The translations under genes were made by a program, and so were the position numbers. A DNA stretch of 64,000 nucleotides from UBA1672 sp965263215. GTDB taxonomy: Bacteria; Pseudomonadota; Alphaproteobacteria; Micavibrionales; Micavibrionaceae. Positions 36,761 to 45,117 of this stretch are shown here, piece by piece. The notes under the pieces are model-generated. The model saw only the letters and a list, made by a program, of their open reading frames with translations, was not told the origin of the DNA and searched no databases. Location: NCBI GenBank assembly GCA_965263215.1, contig OZ253663.1, positions 1,798,001 through 1,862,000 of the forward strand. The letters run 5' to 3'. Position 1 is the first letter of the stretch. Each line of letters starts with the position of its first letter.

Positions 36761-37198
36761 ATGAATACATTACAGAAATTTGAAGCTAAGCAGCTCGAAT
36801 CATTAAAAGATTCAAAAGCCAAAGAACTCCCTGCTTTCGATGCAGGTGACACAATCAAAGTGAATGTGAAGGTTAAAGAAGGTACGCGTGAGCGTATTCA
36901 GGCCTATGAAGGTGTGTGTATTGCCCGCGAAGGCTCCGGCATCAATGAAAGCTTCACAGTACGCAAAATCAGCTATGGCGAAGGCGTGGAGCGTGTATTC
37001 CCGCTATGGAGCTCACGTGTTGATTCAATTGAATTGGTTCGTCGCGGTTCTGTTCGTCGTGCGAAACTATACTATCTTCGTGATCGTCGCGGTAAATCAG
37101 CTCGTATTTCCGAGCGTACAACCGGACACGGTATTGAGCCAAGAGAAGAAAAATCGAAAGGCAAAGGCGCAAAGAAAAAAGCAGCTAAAAAATCATAG
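36761..37198 (+). CDS. rplS: 50S ribosomal protein L19
   Basis: L19 lies at the 30S-50S interface. The 145-residue sequence has FDAGDTIKVNVKVKEGTRERIQ and IELVRRGSVRRAKLYYLR, then a Lys-rich tail. A 143-base leader separates it from trmD; GGAACC and GGGTTC in it could pair around an internal stem, but no terminator is visible. The AAAGG ribosome site is 9 bases from the ATG. Confidence 0.97.
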   Translation: MNTLQKFEAKQLESLKDSKAKELPAFDAGDTIKVNVKVKEGTRERIQAYEGVCIAREGSGINESFTVRKISYGEGVERVFPLWSSRVDSIELVRRGSVRRAKLYYLRDRRGKSARISERTTGHGIEPREEKSKGKGAKKKAAKKS

Positions 37199-37225
37199 CC
37201 ACTTTGCACTTATTAAGATTTACGT

Positions 37226-37250
37226 AGAGCCCTTTTCAGGGCTCTTTTTA
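37226..37250 (+). terminator. Terminator after rplS
   Basis: AGAGCCC (37226-37232) and GGGCTCT (37239-37245) form a perfect 7-bp stem with loop TTTTCA and a T5 tail. It ends the ffh-rpsP-rimM-trmD-rplS transcript just before a convergent gene. Confidence 0.92.
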
Positions 37251-37253
37251 CAT

Positions 37254-37661
37254 TTATAGACGTATAACAGACGTCATGGCAAAACCACCTGAAGAAGCGG
37301 TAGGCATAAGCTGCCCTTCAACCAAAGCATCTTTTGTTTCTTCCGTCACCCTTTTGATATTTACATTGTCTTTTGTTAGAAACATTCCGACAGAGGCCGT
37401 CAAATGAACCTTAGAACCGTTTGATAGATCACCACCAAGCACGATATCTTCCAAGCCCTTTGTCTTCTCAAAGAAGCACGCAGGTGCCCGACCAATCAAA
37501 AACACCCCCTCATGCAAAACGGCATGAACGGTACAATCTTCGGGATTTAATAAAATGGACGTGGCCTTTGCGTAAGACGGATCCGAAAATTCGATGGATG
37601 GGGTGTCCCCCATTATAAATTGCGCATTTGCGCCATTATCACTTAAAGAAACATGAGACAT
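37254..37661 (-). CDS. Hypothetical protein
   Basis: I do not recognise this 135-residue soluble protein, which has no signal peptide. It appears strand-rich, with an internal AVLHEGVFLIGRAPACFF segment. Its ribosome site AAGGG (37670-37674) lies in the 3' arm of a hairpin that also looks like the terminator of the preceding minus-strand gene. It interrupts the usually adjacent rplS-leuC pair. Confidence 0.55.
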   Translation of the reverse strand: MSHVSLSDNGANAQFIMGDTPSIEFSDPSYAKATSILLNPEDCTVHAVLHEGVFLIGRAPACFFEKTKGLEDIVLGGDLSNGSKVHLTASVGMFLTKDNVNIKRVTEETKDALVEGQLMPTASSGGFAMTSVIRL

Positions 37662-37716
37662 GAAAAAAACCCTTCCCTATTGCTGCCCTGCAGTATGAGG
37701 GTAATAGGAAAAGGTT
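37662..37716 (-). terminator. Terminator / ribosome-site-covering hairpin
   Basis: Read on the minus strand, 37716-37703 pairs with 37681-37668 (14 positions including G-U pairs), and an inner 4-bp stem lies in the loop. A T7 run follows immediately. The run lies between the AAGGG ribosome site and the ATG of the next gene. The same structure can therefore end transcription and hide that ribosome site. Confidence 0.6.
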
Positions 37717-37738
37717 TAGATAGCGTTAAATCGGTGAT

Positions 37739-38410
37739 TTAAATCTTAACTTCAAGTGCAGATGCACCAGGCACACCAACAGGAATTTCATATTGCCCAA
37801 GATCTACACTTTCAACCGGATCAATGCCGGGGCCCGGTGGTTTCACATCTTGGAAGAAAATTTCAGCCGCACCGCGTGCACTCGAACCTGCATTGGCCAA
37901 ATCTTCACGCGCCAAATTTGCTTGTTCGATCAAAGGTGCAAGATCATCCGTACCGGCCATATCCGCATATTGTTCTGCCGAACTTATGGCAGATTCCAAC
38001 ATGTAATCAGAAAATTCCCAGTGAAGGTTATTGATGTCATGTATGCCATCGATTTGCGTCGCTCTCAGCGGTGGCTGCCCGGGGTCAACTTCTGCCATAA
38101 TATCATTGTAAACAGATGCGACCTTTTCCATTGCTTCGTTATAATCAAAAGTCACTGCCTTTGAATATGAATCAAAATCGTAATATGTCGCCGTACGGTC
38201 AGCATCAGCAATAACACCGTCACTAATGAGCTTCTCAACATCAAGCTCGTTAATAAGACCATGTCCTTTAAGGTCTATCGCCGAGCGTTGACTAAGATCC
38301 ATTTGTCTATCGACAAGTTCGCCGTCCCATCGCTGGACGAGTAAATGAACATCATAGGCATTTTGAGCCGTATCATTTTGAAATGTGGGAGCTAATCCTA
38401 AATCAGCCAT
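37739..38410 (-). CDS. Hypothetical acidic protein
   Basis: This is a 223-residue acidic, probably helical protein with no membrane span or signal peptide. The ATG at 38410 has GAGG eight bases upstream, preferred over the GTG at 38419. Landmarks include QNAYDVHLLVQRWDGELVDRQ and a Pro/Gly-rich segment near residue 195. I recognise no family. It diverges from leuC and is followed by the terminator-like hairpin. Confidence 0.55.
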   Translation of the reverse strand: MADLGLAPTFQNDTAQNAYDVHLLVQRWDGELVDRQMDLSQRSAIDLKGHGLINELDVEKLISDGVIADADRTATYYDFDSYSKAVTFDYNEAMEKVASVYNDIMAEVDPGQPPLRATQIDGIHDINNLHWEFSDYMLESAISSAEQYADMAGTDDLAPLIEQANLAREDLANAGSSARGAAEIFFQDVKPPGPGIDPVESVDLGQYEIPVGVPGASALEVKI

Positions 38411-38564
38411 ATCTATCACCTCTATATATTTTTTTTATCGTTACTTTCAATAATGCACGAAAAAGTCGGAGTCATGCAAATAAATTTTTACAAAATCTCG
38501 ACAAAATCAGTGTTTCACACTATCAATATCATAATATTGTCACATAAAGAGTTACAGGACGTTT

Positions 38565-39968
38565 ATGAAACCGCGCACCTTATATCAAAAAATCTGGGAT
38601 GATCACGTTGTACAACAATCGGATGACGGCACATGCCTGATTTATATTGATCGCCATCTGGTGCATGAGGTGACCTCGCCACAAGCCTTTGAAGGGCTGC
38701 GTATGGCCAGACGTCCGGTGCGCAAACCCGAAAACACGCTCGCGGTGATGGATCATAACGTGCCGACGACGGATCGCTCCCTTCCGATTGAGGAAGAAGA
38801 CAGCCGCATTCAGATTGAAACGCTACGCGATAATTGCGAGGAATTTGGCGTTCAGCTATTCGATCTTAAAGATAAGCGCCAAGGCATCGTGCATATTATC
38901 GGGCCGGAGCAAGGCTTTACACAACCCGGCATGACGATTGTCTGCGGTGACTCTCATACCTCCACCCACGGTGCATTTGGTGCGCTTGCTTTCGGTATCG
39001 GTACATCAGAGGTCGAACACGTTCTGGCGACCCAAACCCTTATCCAAAAACCCGCCAAAAATATGCGCATTACCGTGAATGGTGAATTGCCTGCGGGTGT
39101 GACCGCCAAGGATATGATCCTTGCGATTATCGGTGAAATTGGTACGGCGGGCGGTACAGGCCACGTTATTGAGTATGCGGGTGATGCGGTGCAATCCCTG
39201 TCAATGGAAGGCCGTATGACCATCTGTAACATGTCGATTGAGGGCGGCGCACGCGCTGGTTTGGTTGCCCCCGATGAAACAACGTTCAATTACCTGAAAG
39301 CCCGCCCTATGGCACCGCAAGGTGAAAACTGGGATAAGGCCGTGGCCTACTGGAAAACCCTGTTCTCTGATGAGGGCGCGCAATATGATAAGGAAATTGT
39401 TTTAGACGCGGCGGACATCACGCCTACCGTGACATGGGGAACAACCCCCGAAGATGTTATTTCCATCACTGGCAGTGTCCCCGCCCCTGAGGATTTTGAT
39501 GATCCGAACAAACAAAACTCAGTGAAACGGATGTTGGAGTATATGGGTTTGGAATCCGGTACAAAAATGACGGATATCATGGTTGATAAAATCTTTATCG
39601 GATCATGTACAAACGCCCGTATTGAAGATTTGCGCGAAGTTGCAAAAATCGCCAAGGGTAAGAAAGTTGCCGCAAACATCATAGAGGCCATGGTCGTGCC
39701 CGGCTCCGGTCTGGTTAAGGCGATGGCGGAAGAAGAAGGTATTGCCGATATCCTGATAGAGGCCGGCTTTGACTGGCGCGAACCGGGATGTTCGATGTGT
39801 TTGGGCATGAACCCCGACCAACTAAAACCGGGTGAACGCTGCGCCTCTACATCCAACCGTAATTTCGAAGGCCGTCAGGGGCGCGGTGGACGCACGCATT
39901 TGCTCTCTCCCGCGATGGCTGCCGCCGCTGCAATAACAGGAAAGCTTACAGATGTCAGAGAACTCTAG
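38565..39968 (+). CDS. leuC: 3-isopropylmalate dehydratase large subunit
   Basis: LeuC and LeuD together isomerise 2- to 3-isopropylmalate in leucine synthesis. The aconitase-type cluster cysteines appear in IGSCTNARIEDL and EPGCSMCLGMN, and the N-terminal DHNVPTT and CGDSHTSTHGAFG motifs are intact. 467 residues, normal. AGGA precedes the ATG. The last 17 bases overlap the HD-domain gene. Confidence 0.97.
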   Translation: MKPRTLYQKIWDDHVVQQSDDGTCLIYIDRHLVHEVTSPQAFEGLRMARRPVRKPENTLAVMDHNVPTTDRSLPIEEEDSRIQIETLRDNCEEFGVQLFDLKDKRQGIVHIIGPEQGFTQPGMTIVCGDSHTSTHGAFGALAFGIGTSEVEHVLATQTLIQKPAKNMRITVNGELPAGVTAKDMILAIIGEIGTAGGTGHVIEYAGDAVQSLSMEGRMTICNMSIEGGARAGLVAPDETTFNYLKARPMAPQGENWDKAVAYWKTLFSDEGAQYDKEIVLDAADITPTVTWGTTPEDVISITGSVPAPEDFDDPNKQNSVKRMLEYMGLESGTKMTDIMVDKIFIGSCTNARIEDLREVAKIAKGKKVAANIIEAMVVPGSGLVKAMAEEEGIADILIEAGFDWREPGCSMCLGMNPDQLKPGERCASTSNRNFEGRQGRGGRTHLLSPAMAAAAAITGKLTDVREL

Positions 39969-40647
39969 CTGGCCGGACAGCTTTGATTTCGAAACAGATG
40001 AAATCTGTCAGAGCGTTTTTAAACCCTTCATCGAAAACGAACTTAAAGCGTTAGAAGAATATGACGCGCAAAGACCGGATGATATTACCTATATTTTCTC
40101 CGAACACGCCCTGCGCGTTGCAGACAACATGAAGAAAACATGCCTTCATATGGGGCTTGATGAGACCGTTGCGAATAACATGTATTGGGCAATATTACCG
40201 CATGATATTGGCAAGAAAAACCTTCCCCTTGATATTTGGGATACGGAAGAACAACCTGATAACAACCTAAAGAAATTCAGACGCACACATACATTGCTTG
40301 GTGCACAAATCGTGCAGGAATATTTCCCCGACATCAACCACCCGTTTAAAGATTTGATGATCGACATCATGGCCAATCACCACGAACAAATGGATGGTTT
40401 GGGCACGCATGGCAAAAAGGCAGATGAACTATCCGCGCCTGTAAGGTTAGCCGCAATCGTTGAGGCCTTTGACGGCTGGCGGATATGGAGACCACATTAC
40501 GGGGATCGCGATATTTCTGTGCCGGGCGTTTTAGAGCGTATGCGCACCGAAAAAGGCGCAGAGATTTTTGATATGGACTTATTCGACGCCTTTGCAGAGA
40601 TGAAAATGACCGATCATGAAAACGACAACACACCATCATTGGGTTAG
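39952..40647 (+). CDS. HD-domain phosphohydrolase, HD-GYP-like
   Basis: This 231-residue protein has an HD core: a likely first His (FSEHALRVAD), then LPHDIGKKN, then NHHEQMDGLGTHG and RLAAIVEAFDGW. The order follows HD-GYP phosphodiesterases, but the GYP triplet is replaced (GLGTHG instead of GTGYP) and the late DxxDA reads AFDGW. A nucleotide phosphohydrolase role is likely; c-di-GMP as substrate is unproven. It overlaps the end of leuC by 17 bases and so separates leuC from leuD. Confidence 0.75.
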   Translation: MSENSSWPDSFDFETDEICQSVFKPFIENELKALEEYDAQRPDDITYIFSEHALRVADNMKKTCLHMGLDETVANNMYWAILPHDIGKKNLPLDIWDTEEQPDNNLKKFRRTHTLLGAQIVQEYFPDINHPFKDLMIDIMANHHEQMDGLGTHGKKADELSAPVRLAAIVEAFDGWRIWRPHYGDRDISVPGVLERMRTEKGAEIFDMDLFDAFAEMKMTDHENDNTPSLG

Positions 40648-40659
40648 ATAGGAAATACC

Positions 40660-41430
40660 ATGAAAAGCACACTCAAATTTCTAATCTTATGTGTCGGCGG
40701 ACTTCTTCTTTTAAGTAGCTTTTCGATCAATAATGTTTCCTATGCTAATCGCGTTATCTTAGAGCAAACGCTGCCCGAGCCAGAAAAACAAACAGCGCAA
40801 GCAACAAAAGAAAGTTTCCTAAAGGCTTGGGAAAAAAATATCAAAAACCTGCCGACAACAGTGACGTTTGAAAAAACGGAAAAGCCGAATATTTATAATT
40901 ATGAGACAACGCTTTTCCCCTATAAAGGCGAATTGCAGCTCAATAATATAATTATCGATAGAAACTTAGGCTACTACTACGATTATGATTTGGGCGTTGA
41001 AAACGCCATCAAAGGCGCAGCAGAAATCACATTACTCAACCTTTCCAATGATGACTTATATAAGAAATACCCGCTCAGCCAACAAATATGGGCAAAGGGT
41101 AACTTTCTGTTTTTTGATGATGCAGCGGGAATTTGGCTCAACGCTCAACAGTGGCAAGCAGCGCGCACCGTTCCTGATACAGTTTACGGAGGTTCTAATT
41201 CATCATGTGACAGAGCATCACAAATACTCAAAAACATATTCGGAAAAGTATGGCCGTTATTATTAATCATACTGTTTTTGGGCGTCTTTGTTCTTGCCAT
41301 TAAGAACGCTCAAAAAGAACAAATTGCCAAATATGATCTTTCCATGAAACGTCAAATGGAATCCATTGAAATTCAAAAAGAGCAAACTGCACTGTTAAAA
41401 CAGTTGGTGAACCATAAAGATCAGACTTGA
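40660..41430 (+). CDS. Hypothetical membrane-anchored protein
   Basis: This 256-residue protein has an N-terminal signal sequence or anchor (residues ~7-28), a periplasmic domain of about 160 residues containing a Tyr-rich patch, a second span (~190-212) and a cytoplasmic coiled-coil tail rich in Gln, Glu and Lys. No family is recognised. It sits 12 bases after the HD gene and 31 before leuD. It may pair with the HD protein as a membrane-linked module. Confidence 0.65.
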   Translation: MKSTLKFLILCVGGLLLLSSFSINNVSYANRVILEQTLPEPEKQTAQATKESFLKAWEKNIKNLPTTVTFEKTEKPNIYNYETTLFPYKGELQLNNIIIDRNLGYYYDYDLGVENAIKGAAEITLLNLSNDDLYKKYPLSQQIWAKGNFLFFDDAAGIWLNAQQWQAARTVPDTVYGGSNSSCDRASQILKNIFGKVWPLLLIILFLGVFVLAIKNAQKEQIAKYDLSMKRQMESIEIQKEQTALLKQLVNHKDQT

Positions 41431-41461
41431 TTTTAACCCTACATGCACTTAAATCTAACCC

Positions 41462-42067
41462 ATGGAAAAATTCGATAAACTCAACAGCCGCGCCGCCCCA
41501 CTCGACATGATTAATGTCGATACGGATATTATTATTCCGAAGCAATTCCTGAAAACGGTAAAGCGCACAGGGCTGGGCGTCAGTGCCTTTTATAACATTC
41601 GCTATGATAATGACGGTAATGAACTGCCTGATTTCGTGCTCAACAAGCCCGAATATAAAGGCGCTGAAATTTTGATCACGGGCGAGAATTTCGGATGCGG
41701 ATCATCGCGCGAACATGCGCCGTGGGCGATTTTGGATATGGGCATTAAATGTGTTATTGCCCCATCATTTGCCGATATATTCTTCAATAATAGCTTTAAG
41801 AATGGCATATTACCTATTGAATTACCCCAAGAACAAGTCGATGAGCTAATGCAGGAAGCAAAAGACCATCCTGATGCCCTCATTGAGGTCAACTTAGAAA
41901 AACAAACCATAACGCGCGGTAACAAATTCTCCTTCGACTTTGAAATCGACCCTTTCCGCAAACATTGTCTGCTCAACGGGCTTGATGATATCGGCCTGAC
42001 CTTACAAAAAGGCACAAATATCGATAGTTTTGAAGCAGACAGAGCCAAAGACAGACCTTGGATATAA
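41462..42067 (+). CDS. leuD: 3-isopropylmalate dehydratase small subunit
   Basis: LeuD is the swivelling domain partner of LeuC. The substrate loop GENFGCGSSREHAPWAI and the N-terminal VDTDIIIPKQFL are diagnostic. 201 residues, normal. The ATG at 41462 follows the membrane-protein gene by 31 bases, and leuB begins 5 bases after its stop. Confidence 0.96.
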   Translation: MEKFDKLNSRAAPLDMINVDTDIIIPKQFLKTVKRTGLGVSAFYNIRYDNDGNELPDFVLNKPEYKGAEILITGENFGCGSSREHAPWAILDMGIKCVIAPSFADIFFNNSFKNGILPIELPQEQVDELMQEAKDHPDALIEVNLEKQTITRGNKFSFDFEIDPFRKHCLLNGLDDIGLTLQKGTNIDSFEADRAKDRPWI

Positions 42068-42071
42068 CGTC

Positions 42072-43157
42072 ATGAAAAAATACACCCTACAAATTCTTGC
42101 CGGCGATGGCATTGGCCCTGAGATCATGGTCGAAGCCAAGAAGGTTATTGGCTGGATTAATGATAATTCTGACATCATGATCAATACGCGTGACGGGCTG
42201 GTCGGTGGATGTGCTTATGATGAATATGGTGAGCCGCTTGCCGATACAACGTTGGAAGAATGCCGTGATGCCGATGCGATATTACTCGGCGCGGTTGGTG
42301 GACCGCAATGGGATAATGTGGAATATACCAAACGCCCCGAAGCGGGGTTACTGAAACTCCGTAAGGAACTGGATTTATTCGCGAATTTGCGCCCTGCCCT
42401 TGTGTTTGATGCGCTGATTGATGCGTCAACGCTGAAGCCTGAAATCGTCAAAGGATTAGATATTCTTATCGTGCGTGAGCTGACGGGCGGTGTTTATTTC
42501 GGTGAACCGCGCGGCATAGAAGATTTAGGCAATGGCCAACGCCGCGGTGTGAACACGCAAGTTTATACCACCGCAGAAATTCAGCGCGTGGCGCGTGTAG
42601 CCTTTGATTTGGCGCGCAAACGCGGCAACAAGGTGCATTCATGTGAAAAAGCGAACGTCATGGAAAGCGGTAAGCTCTGGCGTGAAGATGTCACTGACCT
42701 ACATGCGCAAGAATTTTTTGATGTTGAGTTAGAGCATATGTACGCCGATAACTGCGCAATGCAGCTTTTGCGTAATCCATCACAATTTGACGTGATTGTT
42801 ACTGACAATTTGTTCGGGGATATCCTCTCTGATGAGGCGGCGATGCTCACAGGATCGCTCGGCATGCTTCCATCTGCGTCACTTGGCATAGAAGGCGCAA
42901 CAGGATTATACGAACCCGTGCACGGCTCTGCCCCCGATATTGCGGGACAAGGCAAAGCCAACCCGCTTGCGACAATCCTCAGTCTTGCGATGTGCTTGCG
43001 CTATTCTTTATCACAAGGTGATATCGCAGATAACATCGAAAATGCCGTACAAAATGTTCTGAATAAGGGTATACGCACCCCTGATGTTATGGCCGATGGG
43101 TGCACAGAAACAACAACATCCGGTATGGGGGATGCATTGTTGGAAGAGCTGTCCTAA
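42072..43157 (+). CDS. leuB: 3-isopropylmalate dehydrogenase
   Basis: LeuB oxidatively decarboxylates 3-isopropylmalate using NAD. The N-terminal LAGDGIGPEIM, the RELTGGVYFGEPRG loop, the DNLFGDILSDEAAML metal site and the EPVHGSAPDIAGQGKANP coenzyme segment are all present. I chose the ATG at 42072 (361 residues) because the longer frame from 42030 overlaps leuD. leuA is not in the window. Confidence 0.97.
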   Translation: MKKYTLQILAGDGIGPEIMVEAKKVIGWINDNSDIMINTRDGLVGGCAYDEYGEPLADTTLEECRDADAILLGAVGGPQWDNVEYTKRPEAGLLKLRKELDLFANLRPALVFDALIDASTLKPEIVKGLDILIVRELTGGVYFGEPRGIEDLGNGQRRGVNTQVYTTAEIQRVARVAFDLARKRGNKVHSCEKANVMESGKLWREDVTDLHAQEFFDVELEHMYADNCAMQLLRNPSQFDVIVTDNLFGDILSDEAAMLTGSLGMLPSASLGIEGATGLYEPVHGSAPDIAGQGKANPLATILSLAMCLRYSLSQGDIADNIENAVQNVLNKGIRTPDVMADGCTETTTSGMGDALLEELS

Positions 43158-43158
43158 C

Positions 43159-43680
43159 ATGACGAGCGTTGTCCTTTTTCTCGTATTAACAGGGCAACTT
43201 TCCATCATCACAGCCGTCAACTTCATGACGGCTTTTATGTATCCGTTCTTTCTATTCTTCATTCTGCTTGCCGTTATCCTGACCGAAGTCCCGGATCATA
43301 AAACGCGTTACTATGTACTCGGCTTTTTGCAATGTTTCATCGCCGCCAGTATCGGGTTCAGCTTTAAATTGAATATAGATATGGGACAAAGCCTTAATCT
43401 TAATTGGCCCTATTTTGTCATTATCCTGTTTATGGAAGGATTGCTCTATTACATCGTTTTTTGGTGGGAAGCAAAATACGAAAAGTTAGAGCCGAAGGTT
43501 GGCACAGACACAATGATTGGCGACACCGCAACAGTTGTCAAATGGAATGGGAAAACGGGACGCGTACGCTTTGAAGGCGAAGTCTGGAAAGCTATTTCCG
43601 TTGATGCCTTAACACTACAAAAAGACGATGAGGTCATCATCACCCGTGTCGATCAATTAAGCCTAACGATCAGAATATAA
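43159..43680 (+). CDS. NfeD-like membrane protein (copy 1)
   Basis: This 173-residue protein has three to four hydrophobic spans followed by a C-terminal OB-fold typical of NfeD (GDTATVVKWNGKTGRVRFEGEVWKA). Short NfeD proteins usually act with stomatin/slipin partners in membrane microdomains, and a slipin is encoded downstream. The ATG at 43159 is two bases after the leuB stop; the longer frame into leuB is rejected. The OB part is clearly related to copy 2, while the membrane part differs. Confidence 0.75.
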   Translation: MTSVVLFLVLTGQLSIITAVNFMTAFMYPFFLFFILLAVILTEVPDHKTRYYVLGFLQCFIAASIGFSFKLNIDMGQSLNLNWPYFVIILFMEGLLYYIVFWWEAKYEKLEPKVGTDTMIGDTATVVKWNGKTGRVRFEGEVWKAISVDALTLQKDDEVIITRVDQLSLTIRI

Positions 43681-43718
43681 TAAAGAATATATCGTTCTTA
43701 AAATAAGCTAAAACTCGA

Positions 43719-43780
43719 CAGGCTCCTTTTAAGATGTTTTAATGTTCCAAATTTAAAAATGAACGAATATATGGAGCCTG
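43719..43780 (+). promoter_or_regulatory. Inverted repeat covering the ribosome site of the second nfeD
   Basis: CAGGCTCC (43719-43726) is perfectly complementary to GGAGCCTG (43773-43780), which includes the GGAG ribosome site of the GTG start at 43784. A second, 6-base pairing (TCGTTC/GAACGA) lies just outside or between. The fold could limit translation of copy 2. Confidence 0.4.
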
Positions 43781-43783
43781 CCT

Positions 43784-44272
43784 GTGATCGCCAGTCTGAT
43801 TACCGCTTTGCATCTTCTTGGTTTTATTAACCTAGAGAGTGCTGTTACCTCTCTTTACATTGCGGGTATTTTATTAATTATCGCCGAACTTGGCGTTGTA
43901 TCTTTCGGCTTAATTGCCTTTAACGGCATTATCGCGCTGTATGCAGGTTATGCTTTGCACACTGGTAATGATTTGTTATTCGGCATCACTGTTGGTTGGC
44001 CCGTTTTATTTGGCATTGCCTTTGTTGAGATCTCAATCGTTGCCTCTGTCGCGGCTGTTCATATGTGGCTGCGTAAGCAAAAAACAACCACAGGGACAGA
44101 GGCCATGCTCGGTGCAAAGGCCGTTATCCTTGATTGGAGCGGCAAAAAGGGCAATGTGCGTTTCGAAGGGGAAATCTGGAAGGCAAAATCACCGCAAGAG
44201 ATGGATTTAAACCCCGATGATGAAGTCACCGTCGCCGCCGTGAATAAACTTGATTTAACCATTACCGCCTAA
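43784..44272 (+). CDS. NfeD-like membrane protein (copy 2)
   Basis: This 162-residue protein has about four hydrophobic spans, then an NfeD OB-domain (GAKAVILDWSGKKGNVRFEGEIWKA) very similar to copy 1. The start is a GTG at 43784 with GGAG seven bases before it. The slipin gene starts 21 bases downstream, the classic nfeD-stomatin pairing. These pairs are associated with membrane microdomain organisation and quality control. Confidence 0.8.
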   Translation: MIASLITALHLLGFINLESAVTSLYIAGILLIIAELGVVSFGLIAFNGIIALYAGYALHTGNDLLFGITVGWPVLFGIAFVEISIVASVAAVHMWLRKQKTTTGTEAMLGAKAVILDWSGKKGNVRFEGEIWKAKSPQEMDLNPDDEVTVAAVNKLDLTITA

Positions 44273-44293
44273 AAATTTAAGGAGTTTTTATCC

Positions 44294-45040
44294 ATGACAT
44301 TTTTTGTACCTTTTCTTGTCTTTTTCGTGATTTTATTACTGTCATCCGTACGGATCATACAGGAATATGAACGCGGCGTAATCTACACCCTTGGTCGATA
44401 CACCAGTAACCGTGGCCCGGGCGTACAGATTATCATCCCCGGTATCCAGCGTGTCTTGCTTGTTGATATGCGTATCCGCACCGAAGATGTCCCATCGCAA
44501 GATGTTATCTCAAAAGACAATATCTCGGTTAAGGTGAATGCGGTTTTATATTACCGTGTCGTTGATCCGGGAATGGCTGTCAACAAAGTTGAAGATTTCA
44601 TCATGGCCACAAGCCAGTTGGCGCAAACAACACTTCGTTCTGTTCTGGGTAAACATGAAATGGATGAAATGCTGTCTAAGCGAGATCAGCTTAATCAAGA
44701 TGTTCAAGAAATTTTAGACCAACAAACAGAAGGTTGGGGTATTAAAGTCACGAATGTAGAGATTAAAAATGTCGATATTGACCCCACCATGGTGCGCGCT
44801 ATCGCCAAACAAGCCGAAGCTGAACGTGAAAGACGTGCAAAGATCATCAATGCAGAAGGTGAATTACAGGCTGCGCAAAAGCTTGATGAAGCCGCCACCA
44901 TTTTGGCAAAACGCCCTGAAACAATGCAGCTTCGTTATTTGGGAACGATGTCTGAGTTTAGTAATGCGAAAGGAAACACGATTGTTCTACCTCTACCGAT
45001 GGATTTATTGAGCAATCTGAAGAACCTAGCAAAGAAATAA
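44294..45040 (+). CDS. Slipin / stomatin-like SPFH protein
   Basis: One N-terminal membrane anchor (residues ~1-20) is followed by a Band 7/SPFH domain (IIQEYERGVIYTLGR, VLLVDMRIRTEDVPSQDVISKDN) and an Ala/Glu-rich coiled coil (AIAKQAEAERERRAKIINAEGE cut at residue ~195). The 248 residues match bacterial slipins. It completes the nfeD-nfeD-slipin group and is closed by a bidirectional terminator. AAGGAG lies ahead of the ATG. Confidence 0.92.
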   Translation: MTFFVPFLVFFVILLLSSVRIIQEYERGVIYTLGRYTSNRGPGVQIIIPGIQRVLLVDMRIRTEDVPSQDVISKDNISVKVNAVLYYRVVDPGMAVNKVEDFIMATSQLAQTTLRSVLGKHEMDEMLSKRDQLNQDVQEILDQQTEGWGIKVTNVEIKNVDIDPTMVRAIAKQAEAERERRAKIINAEGELQAAQKLDEAATILAKRPETMQLRYLGTMSEFSNAKGNTIVLPLPMDLLSNLKNLAKK

Positions 45041-45066
45041 GCGATAAACATTTTTATTACGCACAA

Positions 45067-45094
45067 AAAAAGAGCCTGAAATTCAGGCTCTTTT
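45067..45094. terminator. Bidirectional terminator between slipin and pilin genes
   Basis: AAAAGAGCCTG and CAGGCTCTTTT form a perfect 11-bp palindromic stem around AAATT. A-runs on one side and T-runs on the other suit termination in both directions, between the convergent slipin gene and prepilin gene. Confidence 0.92.
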
Positions 45095-45117
45095 GTAATT
45101 TTCTTTTGGGTATCTTA

